Source: Nucisporomicrobium flavum
GTDB taxonomy: Bacteria > Actinomycetota > Actinomycetes > Mycobacteriales > Micromonosporaceae
Direction of reading: 5' to 3'
Assembly: GCF_016464385.1 (NCBI RefSeq)
Contig: NZ_JADMLH010000001.1
Coordinates: 761,130 to 825,129, forward strand
DNA length: 64,000 nucleotides
Shown: in pieces, positions 40,881 through 48,421 of the stretch
How positions within the stretch are numbered: position 1 is the first letter of the stretch
Layout: each line of letters starts with the position of its first letter
The notes under the pieces: model-generated
The model's input: the letters and a program-made list of their open reading frames with translations, nothing else
The model's database searches: none
Told to the model about the DNA's origin: nothing
Made by a program: the position numbers and the translations under genes

Positions 40881-42125
40881 ATGAGGGCACACGACATCGT
40901 CGTCTACGGCGCCACGGGATTCGTCGGCGCGCTGGTCGCGGAGTATCTGGCCGGGCACGCACCCGAGCAGACCCGCATCGCGCTGGCCGGGCGGTCCGCC
41001 GAGCGGCTCGAGCACGTACGCCGCCGGCTGGGCGTGCAGTGGCCGGTCATCGTTGCCGACGCCTCCGACGAAGCCGCCCTCGCCGACCTCGCCGCCGCCA
41101 CCCGGGTCGTGATCTCGACCGTCGGCCCGTACGCGAAACACGGCCGCGCCCTCGTCCACGCCTGCGCCGCCGCGGGCACCGACTACGTCGACCTCACCGG
41201 CGAGGTCCTGTTCGTCCGCCGCAGCATCGACGACAACCACGACCTGGCCCGCAGCACCGGCGCCCGCATCATCCACTCGTGCGGCTTCGACTCCATCCCG
41301 TCCGACATCGGCGTCCACGTCCTGCACGCCCAGGCGGCGGCCGACGGCGCCGGCGAGCTGACCGACACCACGCTGGTGGTGACCGCCCTGCGCGGCGGGT
41401 TCAGCGGCGGCACCATCGACTCCATGCGGCACCAGCTCGACACCGTGGCCAAGGACCGCGAGCTGCGGCGGATCGCGGCGAGCCCGTACTCGCTGACCCC
41501 CGACCGCACCGCGGAACCGGACCTCGGCCGCCAGGACGACCTGGTGACGCTGCGCGGCGACCAGGTCGACCCGTCGCTGCGAGGCAACCTGGCGCCCTTC
41601 ATCATGGCGTCCTACAACACCCGCGTCGTGCGGCGCAGCAACGCCTTGCGCGGGTACGCGTACGGCCGCACCTTCCGCTACCGCGAGGCGATGAGCACCG
41701 GCACGTCACCGCTGTCACCGGTGCTGGCCGCCGGCATGAAAGCCGGAATGGGCGCGCTGGTGCTGGGCCTGCGGCTGCCACCCACCCGCTTCGTGCTGGA
41801 CCGGGTGCTGCCCAAGCCCGGCGAGGGGCCGAGCGAACGCACCCGCCGGGAAGGACACTTCACGGTGGACATCTTCACCCGCACCACGACGGGGGCGCGC
41901 TACACGGCCCGCTTCCGGGCCAAAGGCGATCCCGGGTACGCGGCCACGGCCCTGATGCTCGGCGAGGCGGCGCTGGCGCTCATCCACGACCGGGAGGCGC
42001 TGCCCGAATCGGAGGGCGGGGTGCTGACGCCCGCGACGGGCCTCGGGGACGCGCTGGTGAACCGGCTCCGGGCAGCAGGCGTCGAGATCACGGCCCGCGC
42101 CCTGACCGGCACCCCCACCCGGTAA
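40881..42125 (+). CDS. Saccharopine dehydrogenase-like/trans-acting enoyl reductase family protein
   Basis: A 414-residue Rossmann-fold oxidoreductase. The nucleotide motif is VVYGATGFVGALVAEYL, followed by GRSAERLEHVRRRLG, TVGPYAKHGRALVHACAAAGTDYVDLTGEV and IIHSCGFDSIPSDIG. The family includes mycobacterial trans-acting enoyl reductase (Rv2449c/Rv2953-like) acting on lipid intermediates; the function here is unproven. The start is ATG 40881, 8 bp after CAGAAT, a leaderless arrangement; ATG 40875 lies too close to that element. The gene ends 55 bp from the convergent IniC-like gene, with a hairpin between. Confidence 0.85.
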   Translation: MRAHDIVVYGATGFVGALVAEYLAGHAPEQTRIALAGRSAERLEHVRRRLGVQWPVIVADASDEAALADLAAATRVVISTVGPYAKHGRALVHACAAAGTDYVDLTGEVLFVRRSIDDNHDLARSTGARIIHSCGFDSIPSDIGVHVLHAQAAADGAGELTDTTLVVTALRGGFSGGTIDSMRHQLDTVAKDRELRRIAASPYSLTPDRTAEPDLGRQDDLVTLRGDQVDPSLRGNLAPFIMASYNTRVVRRSNALRGYAYGRTFRYREAMSTGTSPLSPVLAAGMKAGMGALVLGLRLPPTRFVLDRVLPKPGEGPSERTRREGHFTVDIFTRTTTGARYTARFRAKGDPGYAATALMLGEAALALIHDREALPESEGGVLTPATGLGDALVNRLRAAGVEITARALTGTPTR

Positions 42126-42140
42126 CCCGGGCCGCCCCCG

Positions 42141-42164
42141 CCCGGCGATTTCCTGACCGCCGGG
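42141..42164. terminator. Hairpin between convergent genes
   Basis: CCCGGCG (42141-42147) and CGCCGGG (42158-42164) are perfect 7-bp arms around a 10-nt loop, placed 16 bp after each of the two convergent stop codons. It probably terminates both transcripts. Confidence 0.6.
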
Positions 42165-42180
42165 CCGTCCTCCGCCCGCC

Positions 42181-43632
42181 TTATGCGGCGGGGATGCCCT
42201 CGGTGAGCTGCTGCAGCATGCCCTCGCAGCTCTGCACCACCACCTGCGCGGCCCGGCGGCTGTCCGGACCGGCCTCCTGCGCCTCGTGCCGCCACCGCTC
42301 CGCGGCCGCCTCGGCGTGCGCCCACAGGTGCTCGGGCGGGGTTTCCGCCGGCACGCCGAGCCGCTCGAACACGGTGGGCCCGTCCCCGCCGGCGAGCCGC
42401 CGCGCCTCCACCGCCAGGTCGCCCGGCAGGCCCGCACGGCGGGTCCGCAGCGCCGCCAGCAGGCGCAACTCCTCGAACTCGTGCGCCCCAGCGACCACCC
42501 GCTCCACCTGGCCCAGCAGGTACGCCGATTGCGGCCCCGGCTCCCGGTGCGCGAGATGCTCCACGGCCAGCAGCGCGACCCGCGACTTCAGCACGTCCCG
42601 CCGCGCCGAGAACAGGTCCGCGACGGCGGTCTGCAGCTCGGCCAGCCCGCTGTGCCGCAGCAACGCCTCGGCAAGCGCCGCCGTGTCGTGCGCCCCGGAC
42701 CGTACCAGCGTCGTGGCCAGCCGGATCCCGGTCAGCCCGAGCCGGTCGAGCAGCCGCTCCCGGCGATCCGCGGGCGGGGCGACGGCGGTGCCGGCCGCGC
42801 GGAACCGGTCCACGGACAGCAGGTACGGCTCGAGCTCCGCGCGCGGCAGGGTGCTCAGCCCGGCCACGGCGTCGAACTCGTCCTGCCGCAGCGTGCGGGC
42901 GGCGTACCCGACGAGACCCGACACCGCCAGCGCATCCTGGCACACCACGGTCAGGTCCGGCTCCCGCCGCCGCCGGCGGGCGATCTGCTTCGCGGCCAGC
43001 AGCGCGTCGACCCGCCCCCCGGCGGTCTCGTCGGCCCGCGACAGCACGGCGACCACGTGCAGCGCCGCGGTCGCCGCCGCCCATCCACCCCGCACCGGCG
43101 GCACCCGGCCGAGGTCGGCGGCGGCGAGCGTACGGCTGAGGAACAGCACGGCATCGGCTTCCTGCCACAGCTCGCCGGCAGCCGCCCATCCGGCATCGGA
43201 GGCGCTCAGGCCGGGCGTGTCCAGCAGGTGCGTGTGCCGCAACGACCGGCTCGGCCACTCGACGAGAATCTCCAGCACATCCCCGGGTACGCCGACGACC
43301 CGCAACCCATGGTCGTCGCGGTGCAACGGCACCTCGTACGGCGCACCCCGCAGCGGACGAACCTGCGCCCGCGGCTGCGGCCCGTCCGAATACCACGTCC
43401 GGTGGCCGCCGTCCCCATCCGTCGACAGCGCGACGCCCTGCCCGACCAGCGCGTTGACCAGCGTGGACTTCCCCGCGCCCGGGGTACCGGTGACGGCGAG
43501 CCGCAACGGGCCGGCGAACCGCTCGGCCTGCCGGTACAGCCACGCCTGCGCCGCCGGGTTGCCATGGTAGATCCGGATCGCCTCGGCGAGCAGGTCATGA
43601 ACGCGGGCCGGCAGATCCCCCGTCCCCGTCAC
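42181..43632 (-). CDS. iniC: IniC-like dynamin-family GTPase
   Basis: A 483-residue GTPase, close in size to mycobacterial IniC (about 490). The P-loop is GTPGAGKS (49-56), switch region G3 is DTPGL (about 140), and G4 is reduced to SRAD; long helical stretches follow (about 250-480). IniC and IniA are bacterial dynamin-like proteins induced by cell-wall damage. The start is GTG 43632, which overlaps the TGA of the tandem-repeat gene upstream (GTGA). A longer ORF start upstream at 43737 would run into that gene and is rejected. Third GTPase-operon gene after iniB, iniA and the repeat gene. Confidence 0.8.
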   Translation of the reverse strand: MTGTGDLPARVHDLLAEAIRIYHGNPAAQAWLYRQAERFAGPLRLAVTGTPGAGKSTLVNALVGQGVALSTDGDGGHRTWYSDGPQPRAQVRPLRGAPYEVPLHRDDHGLRVVGVPGDVLEILVEWPSRSLRHTHLLDTPGLSASDAGWAAAGELWQEADAVLFLSRTLAAADLGRVPPVRGGWAAATAALHVVAVLSRADETAGGRVDALLAAKQIARRRRREPDLTVVCQDALAVSGLVGYAARTLRQDEFDAVAGLSTLPRAELEPYLLSVDRFRAAGTAVAPPADRRERLLDRLGLTGIRLATTLVRSGAHDTAALAEALLRHSGLAELQTAVADLFSARRDVLKSRVALLAVEHLAHREPGPQSAYLLGQVERVVAGAHEFEELRLLAALRTRRAGLPGDLAVEARRLAGGDGPTVFERLGVPAETPPEHLWAHAEAAAERWRHEAQEAGPDSRRAAQVVVQSCEGMLQQLTEGIPAA

Positions 43633-44078
43633 GCCGACGCCGCCCGGGCAACATCCGCGCCTCCCGGCACCGACACGCCGGCCCCGCCCCGGCCGCGCCA
43701 CGCGGGGTGCGTCACGGCGGGGTCCCCGCCACGCCACGCAGGTCCCGTCACGCCGGCCACGACCCGGCCACGACCCGCGGGCCCCGTCATCCCGGGCCCT
43801 CCCCCGTCACGCCCCGCGGGGCTCGTCATCCCGGGCCCTCCCCCGCCACGCCACGCGGAGCCCGTCACGCCGGCCCTGGCCCTGTCGCGTCGAGCCGGGT
43901 GCCTCACGCCGCACCCGTCCCGGCCGCACCGGGGCGGGTCCGTCAGGCCAGCCACATCCCGGCCACGCCGCGCGAGGCCCGCTACGCCAGCTCTGTCCCT
44001 ACCGGGCCGCGCAGGGGCTCGGGCCTCGCAGGGCCAGACGGTGCCTCTGTTCGCGCCGGGCCGCGCGGGGCCGGTCAT
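43629..44078 (-). CDS. Gly/Arg/Pro-rich tandem-repeat protein between the two GTPases
   Basis: A 149-residue low-complexity protein. From about residue 68 it consists of six imperfect 13-14-residue units, pattern (A/P)G(V/M)T(G/S)PA(W/G)RGG, for example AGVTGPAWRGG and PGMTSPAGRDGG. Its ATG overlaps the stop of the IniA-like gene (ATGA, 44075-44078) and its stop overlaps the GTG of the IniC-like gene (GTGA, 43629-43632). Two exact 4-bp couplings argue that the frame is translated. It has no counterpart in the classical mycobacterial iniBAC operon. It is strongly basic and probably disordered; function unknown. It could also be a degenerate spacer kept only for coupling. Confidence 0.6.
   Translation of the reverse strand: MTGPARPGANRGTVWPCEARAPARPGRDRAGVAGLARRGRDVAGLTDPPRCGRDGCGVRHPARRDRARAGVTGSAWRGGGGPGMTSPAGRDGGGPGMTGPAGRGRVVAGVTGPAWRGGDPAVTHPAWRGRGGAGVSVPGGADVARAASA
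43640..43905. repeat. Degenerate 39-42-bp minisatellite
   Basis: About six imperfect copies of a unit containing CCCGTCAYCCCGG... CCACGC-type blocks, encoding the repeats of the 149-codon protein. The unit length stays a multiple of three, so copy number could vary without breaking the frame. Confidence 0.65.
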
Positions 44079-46030
44079 GCGGGTGCCGATCCGGGCGCGA
44101 TTGCGGGGTTGCGGGCCGGGGCGAGCGCGACGGCCTGGGTGTAGAGCTCGGCGAGGCGGTCGAGCTCGTGCTCGATGCGCCGGGCGCGCTGGGCGCGGGC
44201 GGCCAGCTCACGGTCGGCCTCCGCCTTGGCGCTGCGCAGCGACTCCATGATGGCCTCGTGGATGTCCTCGGTGACGCCGCTGTAGTGGTCCCGCAGGGTG
44301 CGCTGCAGGCGGCGTACCGAATCCTTGGCGTCCTTGGCGAGGCCCACGAAGATCTGGTCGACGTGCCGCTGCACCGCGAGTTTCGCGGTGGCCTGACGGC
44401 GTTTGAGCAGCGACTTGCTCTCCTCGCGGATCGTGCGGCCGCCGAAGATCGCGCCGCCGCCGATGGAGATAGGGTTGATCAGCGACATGCCGGCGAGGCT
44501 GGTGGCGAGGCCGACCATGAGGATGCCGCCGTACGAGCCGCGCAGCCCGGTGAACAGCTTCTGCGTGGTCGTGAAGCGCTCGACCGGCGGGGCGTCGAGG
44601 TTGCCCGAGCGGTCCGGGACCTCGTCGACAGTGCCGGCGATCCAGGGTGGCACGATCTGGTCGGCGTACTCGGGGAACTGCTCGGCCACGCGGTGGGCCA
44701 GCCATTCACCGCGCTCGGCCAGCCAGGCGAAGCTGGACTCCGCCGCGTCCTGCACCGCCTGGCGCAGCCACGGCTCGAACTCGTCCCAGCCGTCCGCCGG
44801 GTCCACGGTGTCCAGCGTCTTCTCGGCCTCGGCCAGCACCGCGCGGGTGCGCTCGCGCAGGTCGTGCTCGATGTCGGACATGAGGTCGCCGGTCTCGTCG
44901 GCCAGGCAGTTCTGCCACCGGGTGGTGATGCGGCGCAGGTCCTCGAGCCGCCGCTGGGCGTCGTGCAGCTGGGCCACCGCGTCGGAGGGCTCGGCGCTGT
45001 GCCGCAGGTCGGCGCGGAGCGGCTTGGCGATGCGCTCGGCGACGAGGCGGGCGATCAGCGAGACGGTGGCGCGGGCGAAGTCGTCCTGTTTGGTGCTCAC
45101 CGAGTGCTGGAGGTGGTTGATCAGGTGCGGGTAGCCGGACTCGTCGTTGAGCGGATGGCTGCCGGAGCGGACGGCGTGCTCACGCAGGGTGCTGGACAGG
45201 GCGATGACGGTGGCCGGTACGCCCGCGGCGGTCAGCCGGTCGCGGGTGTGCGCCAGGGTGTCGCGCCAGCGCGGGGCGACGTCGGTCTTGGTGAGCGCCA
45301 CGAGCACGTGCGGGTACAGCCGGGCGAGGTCGGCCAGGACGTCGACCTCCGCGGTGGTGACCTCGCGGGTCGCCTCGCAGGTGAAGAGCACCAGGTCGGC
45401 GCACGCGTAGGTGACCAGTCCCCGCAGGTCGGCCACGGCGTCACGGCCGTCGTCGGGCAGGCCGGGCAGGGCCGGGGTGTCGATGAGCACGAGGCCGGAG
45501 GCGAGCAGCGCCCGCGGGACCCCGACCTCGGCGTGCAGGAGCGGCGCGGCGGCCGGCGGCTGGGCGAGCACAGCCTCGGCGAGGGCGTCGGGCAGCCGTT
45601 CCGTCGGCAGGTCGATCCGCCCGTGCGGCCCGGGTGGCTCCGTCCACGACGCGGTGGGACCCGCCCGCGTGACGAGCTGGGCGGTCGGTGTGTCGCCGTG
45701 CCGGACGACGGTGGCGATCGCGGCGGGCGAGGCGCCGGCAACCGGGCATACCGGCGCGTTGATGAGGGCGTTGACCAGGTGGCTCTTGCCCTGGCCGGCC
45801 GCGCCCGTGACCAGCACCCGCAGCTGCGGGTGCAACAGCTGGGCCCGCCGGCCCGACAGCCACTCCTGCAGATCGCCGCGGTGGTGCGCGGCGCTCATCT
45901 GGATGGTCGCGTCGAGCACGTCCAGCCAGAGCGCCGTCTGCGCCGCGGGACGGAGGTCACCGCGGCCGTCGGCCTGCACCGGTGAGATGGGGGCGACCGG
46001 CGCCGTTGCCCCCATCTCCCAGCGTTGCAT
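44075..46030 (-). CDS. iniA: IniA-like dynamin-family GTPase
   Basis: A 651-residue dynamin-like GTPase, near the length of mycobacterial IniA (640). The P-loop is TGAAGQGKS (75-83), G3 is DTPAL, G4 is LTKTD. Around 500-530 there is a hydrophobic stretch (GILMVGLATSLAGMSLINPISIGGG) that fits the membrane-inserting tip of bacterial dynamins, flanked by long helices. It likely remodels or repairs the cytoplasmic membrane under envelope stress. ATG 46030 is chosen with AGGGA 9 bp upstream; ATG 46057 adds nine residues. It follows the IniB-like gene by 68 bp and overlaps the repeat gene by 4 bp. Confidence 0.82.
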   Translation of the reverse strand: MQRWEMGATAPVAPISPVQADGRGDLRPAAQTALWLDVLDATIQMSAAHHRGDLQEWLSGRRAQLLHPQLRVLVTGAAGQGKSHLVNALINAPVCPVAGASPAAIATVVRHGDTPTAQLVTRAGPTASWTEPPGPHGRIDLPTERLPDALAEAVLAQPPAAAPLLHAEVGVPRALLASGLVLIDTPALPGLPDDGRDAVADLRGLVTYACADLVLFTCEATREVTTAEVDVLADLARLYPHVLVALTKTDVAPRWRDTLAHTRDRLTAAGVPATVIALSSTLREHAVRSGSHPLNDESGYPHLINHLQHSVSTKQDDFARATVSLIARLVAERIAKPLRADLRHSAEPSDAVAQLHDAQRRLEDLRRITTRWQNCLADETGDLMSDIEHDLRERTRAVLAEAEKTLDTVDPADGWDEFEPWLRQAVQDAAESSFAWLAERGEWLAHRVAEQFPEYADQIVPPWIAGTVDEVPDRSGNLDAPPVERFTTTQKLFTGLRGSYGGILMVGLATSLAGMSLINPISIGGGAIFGGRTIREESKSLLKRRQATAKLAVQRHVDQIFVGLAKDAKDSVRRLQRTLRDHYSGVTEDIHEAIMESLRSAKAEADRELAARAQRARRIEHELDRLAELYTQAVALAPARNPAIAPGSAPA

Positions 46031-46098
46031 CGTTGCTGTCCCTCGCATCCGAGTCATGGCCTGGCCTGCGCCGGCCGGTCAGGCCCGACCCGCGGTGC

Positions 46099-46968
46099 TC
46101 AGAAGAGCAGGTCGGTCACGGCGCCGTGCGCGTCGTGGCCGGCGTCCGGCGCGGTGTGGTGTCCCAGCCCGTCGACCAGGCCGCCCACCGTGTGGGTGGC
46201 CCCGTCGGCGATCCCGGTGACGCTGTGCACCGCATCGTGCGAAACACCACCGAGCGGGTCGGAACCGGTCACCGAGCCGACGACCGAAGAGACTGCCGGG
46301 TCGAGGTGCGCCACGTCAAGGTCCGTGACGTGGGCGACGTCGATCGCCGAGGTCACGCCCGTGACGCTGTGGACGGTGGTGTCCAGGGTGGCGCCCGCGT
46401 CGACACCGGTCGACGCGATCAGGTGGTCGCTGTCCGTGACGACGGTCGCCGCTACGCCGGTCGACGCCGAAACGCCGGCGTCGAGGCCGAGACCCGGGTC
46501 GTGCACGACCGACAGGGCGTCGTCCACGGCCGGCACGCTGGGCGTGGGGACCGTGACGACCTGCTCGACGCCGACGACGTTCACGGCGGCGACCTGCGGC
46601 AGCAGGCCGTCGCCGGCGACCACGACCGTGCCGGCACCGGCCACGGACAGCTCGGTGGCGGTGGCGGGGTGCGCGGCCGACAGCTGGGCGGTGATGAGCT
46701 GCAGGTGGGTCACGGCGCCCGTGACGTCCACATCGGCCACGCCGCTGGTGACCTCGGAGACGCCGAGCGGTGCGGTGACGGCGGCGACGTCGGCGAGCGG
46801 GGCGAAGTCGACGACGAGCGGGATGACCTCCTGCACGTCGGCAGCGGTGACGTCCTCGAGCCCGGCGTCCTGCAGCACGCCCTCGGGGTCGTGCTCGAAG
46901 GCCGAGCGCGCGACCGGGTCGTAGATCAGGTTGAGGACGAAGTCCTGCAACGTCGGGGAAGAATCCAT
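46099..46968 (-). CDS. iniB: IniB-domain protein
   Basis: A 289-residue protein whose first about 50 residues (TLQDFVLNLIYDPVARSAF, DPEGVLQDAGLEDVTAADVQ) match the IniB N-terminal domain. The rest is a low-complexity Ala/Val/Asp/Gly sequence without cysteine, comparable in style to the Gly/Ala-rich body of mycobacterial IniB. There is no signal peptide. It is the first gene of the dynamin-like operon, as in mycobacteria. ATG 46968 has GGAG 9 bp upstream. The role of IniB is unknown; an association with the membrane-remodelling GTPases is inferred from conserved gene order. Confidence 0.8.
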   Translation of the reverse strand: MDSSPTLQDFVLNLIYDPVARSAFEHDPEGVLQDAGLEDVTAADVQEVIPLVVDFAPLADVAAVTAPLGVSEVTSGVADVDVTGAVTHLQLITAQLSAAHPATATELSVAGAGTVVVAGDGLLPQVAAVNVVGVEQVVTVPTPSVPAVDDALSVVHDPGLGLDAGVSASTGVAATVVTDSDHLIASTGVDAGATLDTTVHSVTGVTSAIDVAHVTDLDVAHLDPAVSSVVGSVTGSDPLGGVSHDAVHSVTGIADGATHTVGGLVDGLGHHTAPDAGHDAHGAVTDLLF

Positions 46969-47308
46969 GGTGGCCTGCTCCTACGTGGTGGTCTGTGAGT
47001 CGTGCTGGTCTCTGGGTCGTGTCCGTCCGCGGCCGGCGGGGTCGGGGCCGCGTCGGGAGGCCGGATCGTCACCCGGCGTGGGCCCACGGTAGAGATCGGA
47101 GCGCTCCGGGGGCATCGGGGCGCACACCCCCTCCTGATGGTCGCCACAGGGTGTTTCCCCACCGGGCAGCGTTAGGGGCTTAGGGGAATCCACAGGGGCG
47201 AAGTTGGGGGACGATCTTCGATGCCCGGTCTGGTACGAACGTTAGGGTTCTGCCCACCCACCATTGATCGCCATCGGTGCCGGACACCGGAGGCGGAAAG
47301 CGAGATCC
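46969..47308. promoter_or_regulatory. Divergent control region of ini-type and Hsp70/LAL/conservon operons
   Basis: A 340-bp non-coding region between divergent operons. Near the middle, TTAGGGG occurs twice 8 bp apart (47172-47178, 47180-47186) and a related TTAGGG lies at 47242-47247 in the same orientation. The adjacent sequence is richer in A/T than the genes around it. Direct repeats of this kind fit a LuxR-type (LAL) activator such as the IniR-like protein encoded in the right-hand operon. No -35/-10 pair is compelling enough to mark. Confidence 0.5.
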
Positions 47309-48421
47309 GTGCCGTACCTGCTGGGGATCGAGATCGGGGAGACCACTGTGGCCGCAGCCCTGTGCCGGCGGAGCAGTCCGCCCCGCGGGCGCGCGCCGCA
47401 GGCCGCCGGTGAGACGGCGTGGGGCCCGGCCGAGCCCGTGACGCTGGGCGCCTCCGCGCCGGTGGTCGCGACCTCGCTCGCGCTGTCGCCGGGCGGCGAT
47501 CTCGTCGCCGCTGACGGAACGGCGGGTGGCGCGGGTCAGCGGACCTCCGGCTCTGCGGGCCATCGGGCCTCCGACCCTGCGGGTCAGCGGGCCTCCGGCT
47601 TCCTGCACCGGATCGGCGACGACGTCGCGGTGCGGCTCGCCGGCGAGGCGGTGCGGCCCGAGACGCTGCTGGCCGGCATGGTGGGCTGGGTGGCCGGCCG
47701 GCTGTGGCAGCTGCAGGGCAAGGCGCCGGACCGCATCGCCGTGGCCCATCCGACCGGCTGGGGGGCGTACCGGCTGGGGCTGGTGCGCACCGCCCTCGAC
47801 GAGATCGGGCTGGGCGACCCCGCCCTCGTGCCCCGCGCCGGCGCGGTCGTCACCGGCTTCCAGGCGGCCGGACGGCTGCCCGCGGGCGCCACGGTGCTGC
47901 TCGTGCTGCGCCTCGGCGGCGCCGGCCTCGAGGTCTCGCTGATCCAGCCGCACGCCCCCGGGCAGTACGAGTTCATCACCTCGGCGTGGTGCGCCGACCT
48001 GGCCGGCTCCGCCCTGGACACCGCGGATGCCGCCGGTCAGCGGGCCGTGCTGCGGGCCGCGGTCGACCTGGCCACCCGCACAGTCGCTGCGTGCGCCCTC
48101 GCGCCGGCGGACGTGTCCGCCGTGCTGCTCGCCGGTTCCGCGGCTGGGCACCCGCTCTTCACCGACCTGCTGGCACAGGCATTCCCGGCACCTGTCCTGC
48201 AGCTGGGCGACCCGCGGCTCACCGTGGCATGCGGCGCGGCGCTGGCCCTGCGACCCCGATCCCGCCCGGAGCCCACCGACGGGCCGGTCCTCCCGGAGTA
48301 TCCGACGGCCGAGGCGCCGCTGATCACCGCCACGGAGCCGCTCCCGCCCGGCCCGGCCGGAGCCATGCCACCGCCGCGCCCGCCCGTACGCGTCATCGAG
48401 GCACCGGTGGTGCGGCGATGA
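47309..48421 (+). CDS. Hsp70-like (actin-fold ATPase) protein
   Basis: A 370-residue protein of the Hsp70/actin ATPase fold. The N-terminal phosphate loop is LGIEIGETTVAAAL (5-18), a second is ATVLLVLRLGGAGLEVSLIQ and the adenosine region is VSAVLLAGSAAGHPLFTDLL. It lacks a substrate-binding domain, so it is not a classical DnaK; such short forms occur beside LAL regulators and dynamin genes in actinobacteria. A 24-bp triplicated segment encodes AGQRTSGS-type repeats (about 75-98). GTG 47309 begins the fold; GGAAAG lies about 9 bp upstream. The stop overlaps the LAL start (ATGA). Confidence 0.75.
   Translation: MPYLLGIEIGETTVAAALCRRSSPPRGRAPQAAGETAWGPAEPVTLGASAPVVATSLALSPGGDLVAADGTAGGAGQRTSGSAGHRASDPAGQRASGFLHRIGDDVAVRLAGEAVRPETLLAGMVGWVAGRLWQLQGKAPDRIAVAHPTGWGAYRLGLVRTALDEIGLGDPALVPRAGAVVTGFQAAGRLPAGATVLLVLRLGGAGLEVSLIQPHAPGQYEFITSAWCADLAGSALDTADAAGQRAVLRAAVDLATRTVAACALAPADVSAVLLAGSAAGHPLFTDLLAQAFPAPVLQLGDPRLTVACGAALALRPRSRPEPTDGPVLPEYPTAEAPLITATEPLPPGPAGAMPPPRPPVRVIEAPVVRR
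47531..47602. repeat. 24-bp tandem repeat, three copies
   Basis: Units at 47531-47554, 47555-47578 and 47579-47602, each beginning GCGGG(T/C)CA, encode AGQRTSGS, AGHRASDP and AGQRASGF inside the Hsp70-like protein. It is an in-frame expansion in a surface loop. Confidence 0.8.

Noticed and set aside
43632..43737. Upstream extension of the IniC-like gene to 43737
   Set aside because: It would overlap the coupled repeat gene in another frame and add a low-complexity Arg/Gly leader; GTG 43632 forms a perfect GTGA coupling.
44168..45985. Long plus-strand open frame (605 codons) opposite the IniA-like gene
   Set aside because: It is antisense to a well-supported GTPase gene with P-loop and G3 motifs, has a Gly/Arg/Val-rich composition typical of high-GC shadow frames and no recognisable domain.
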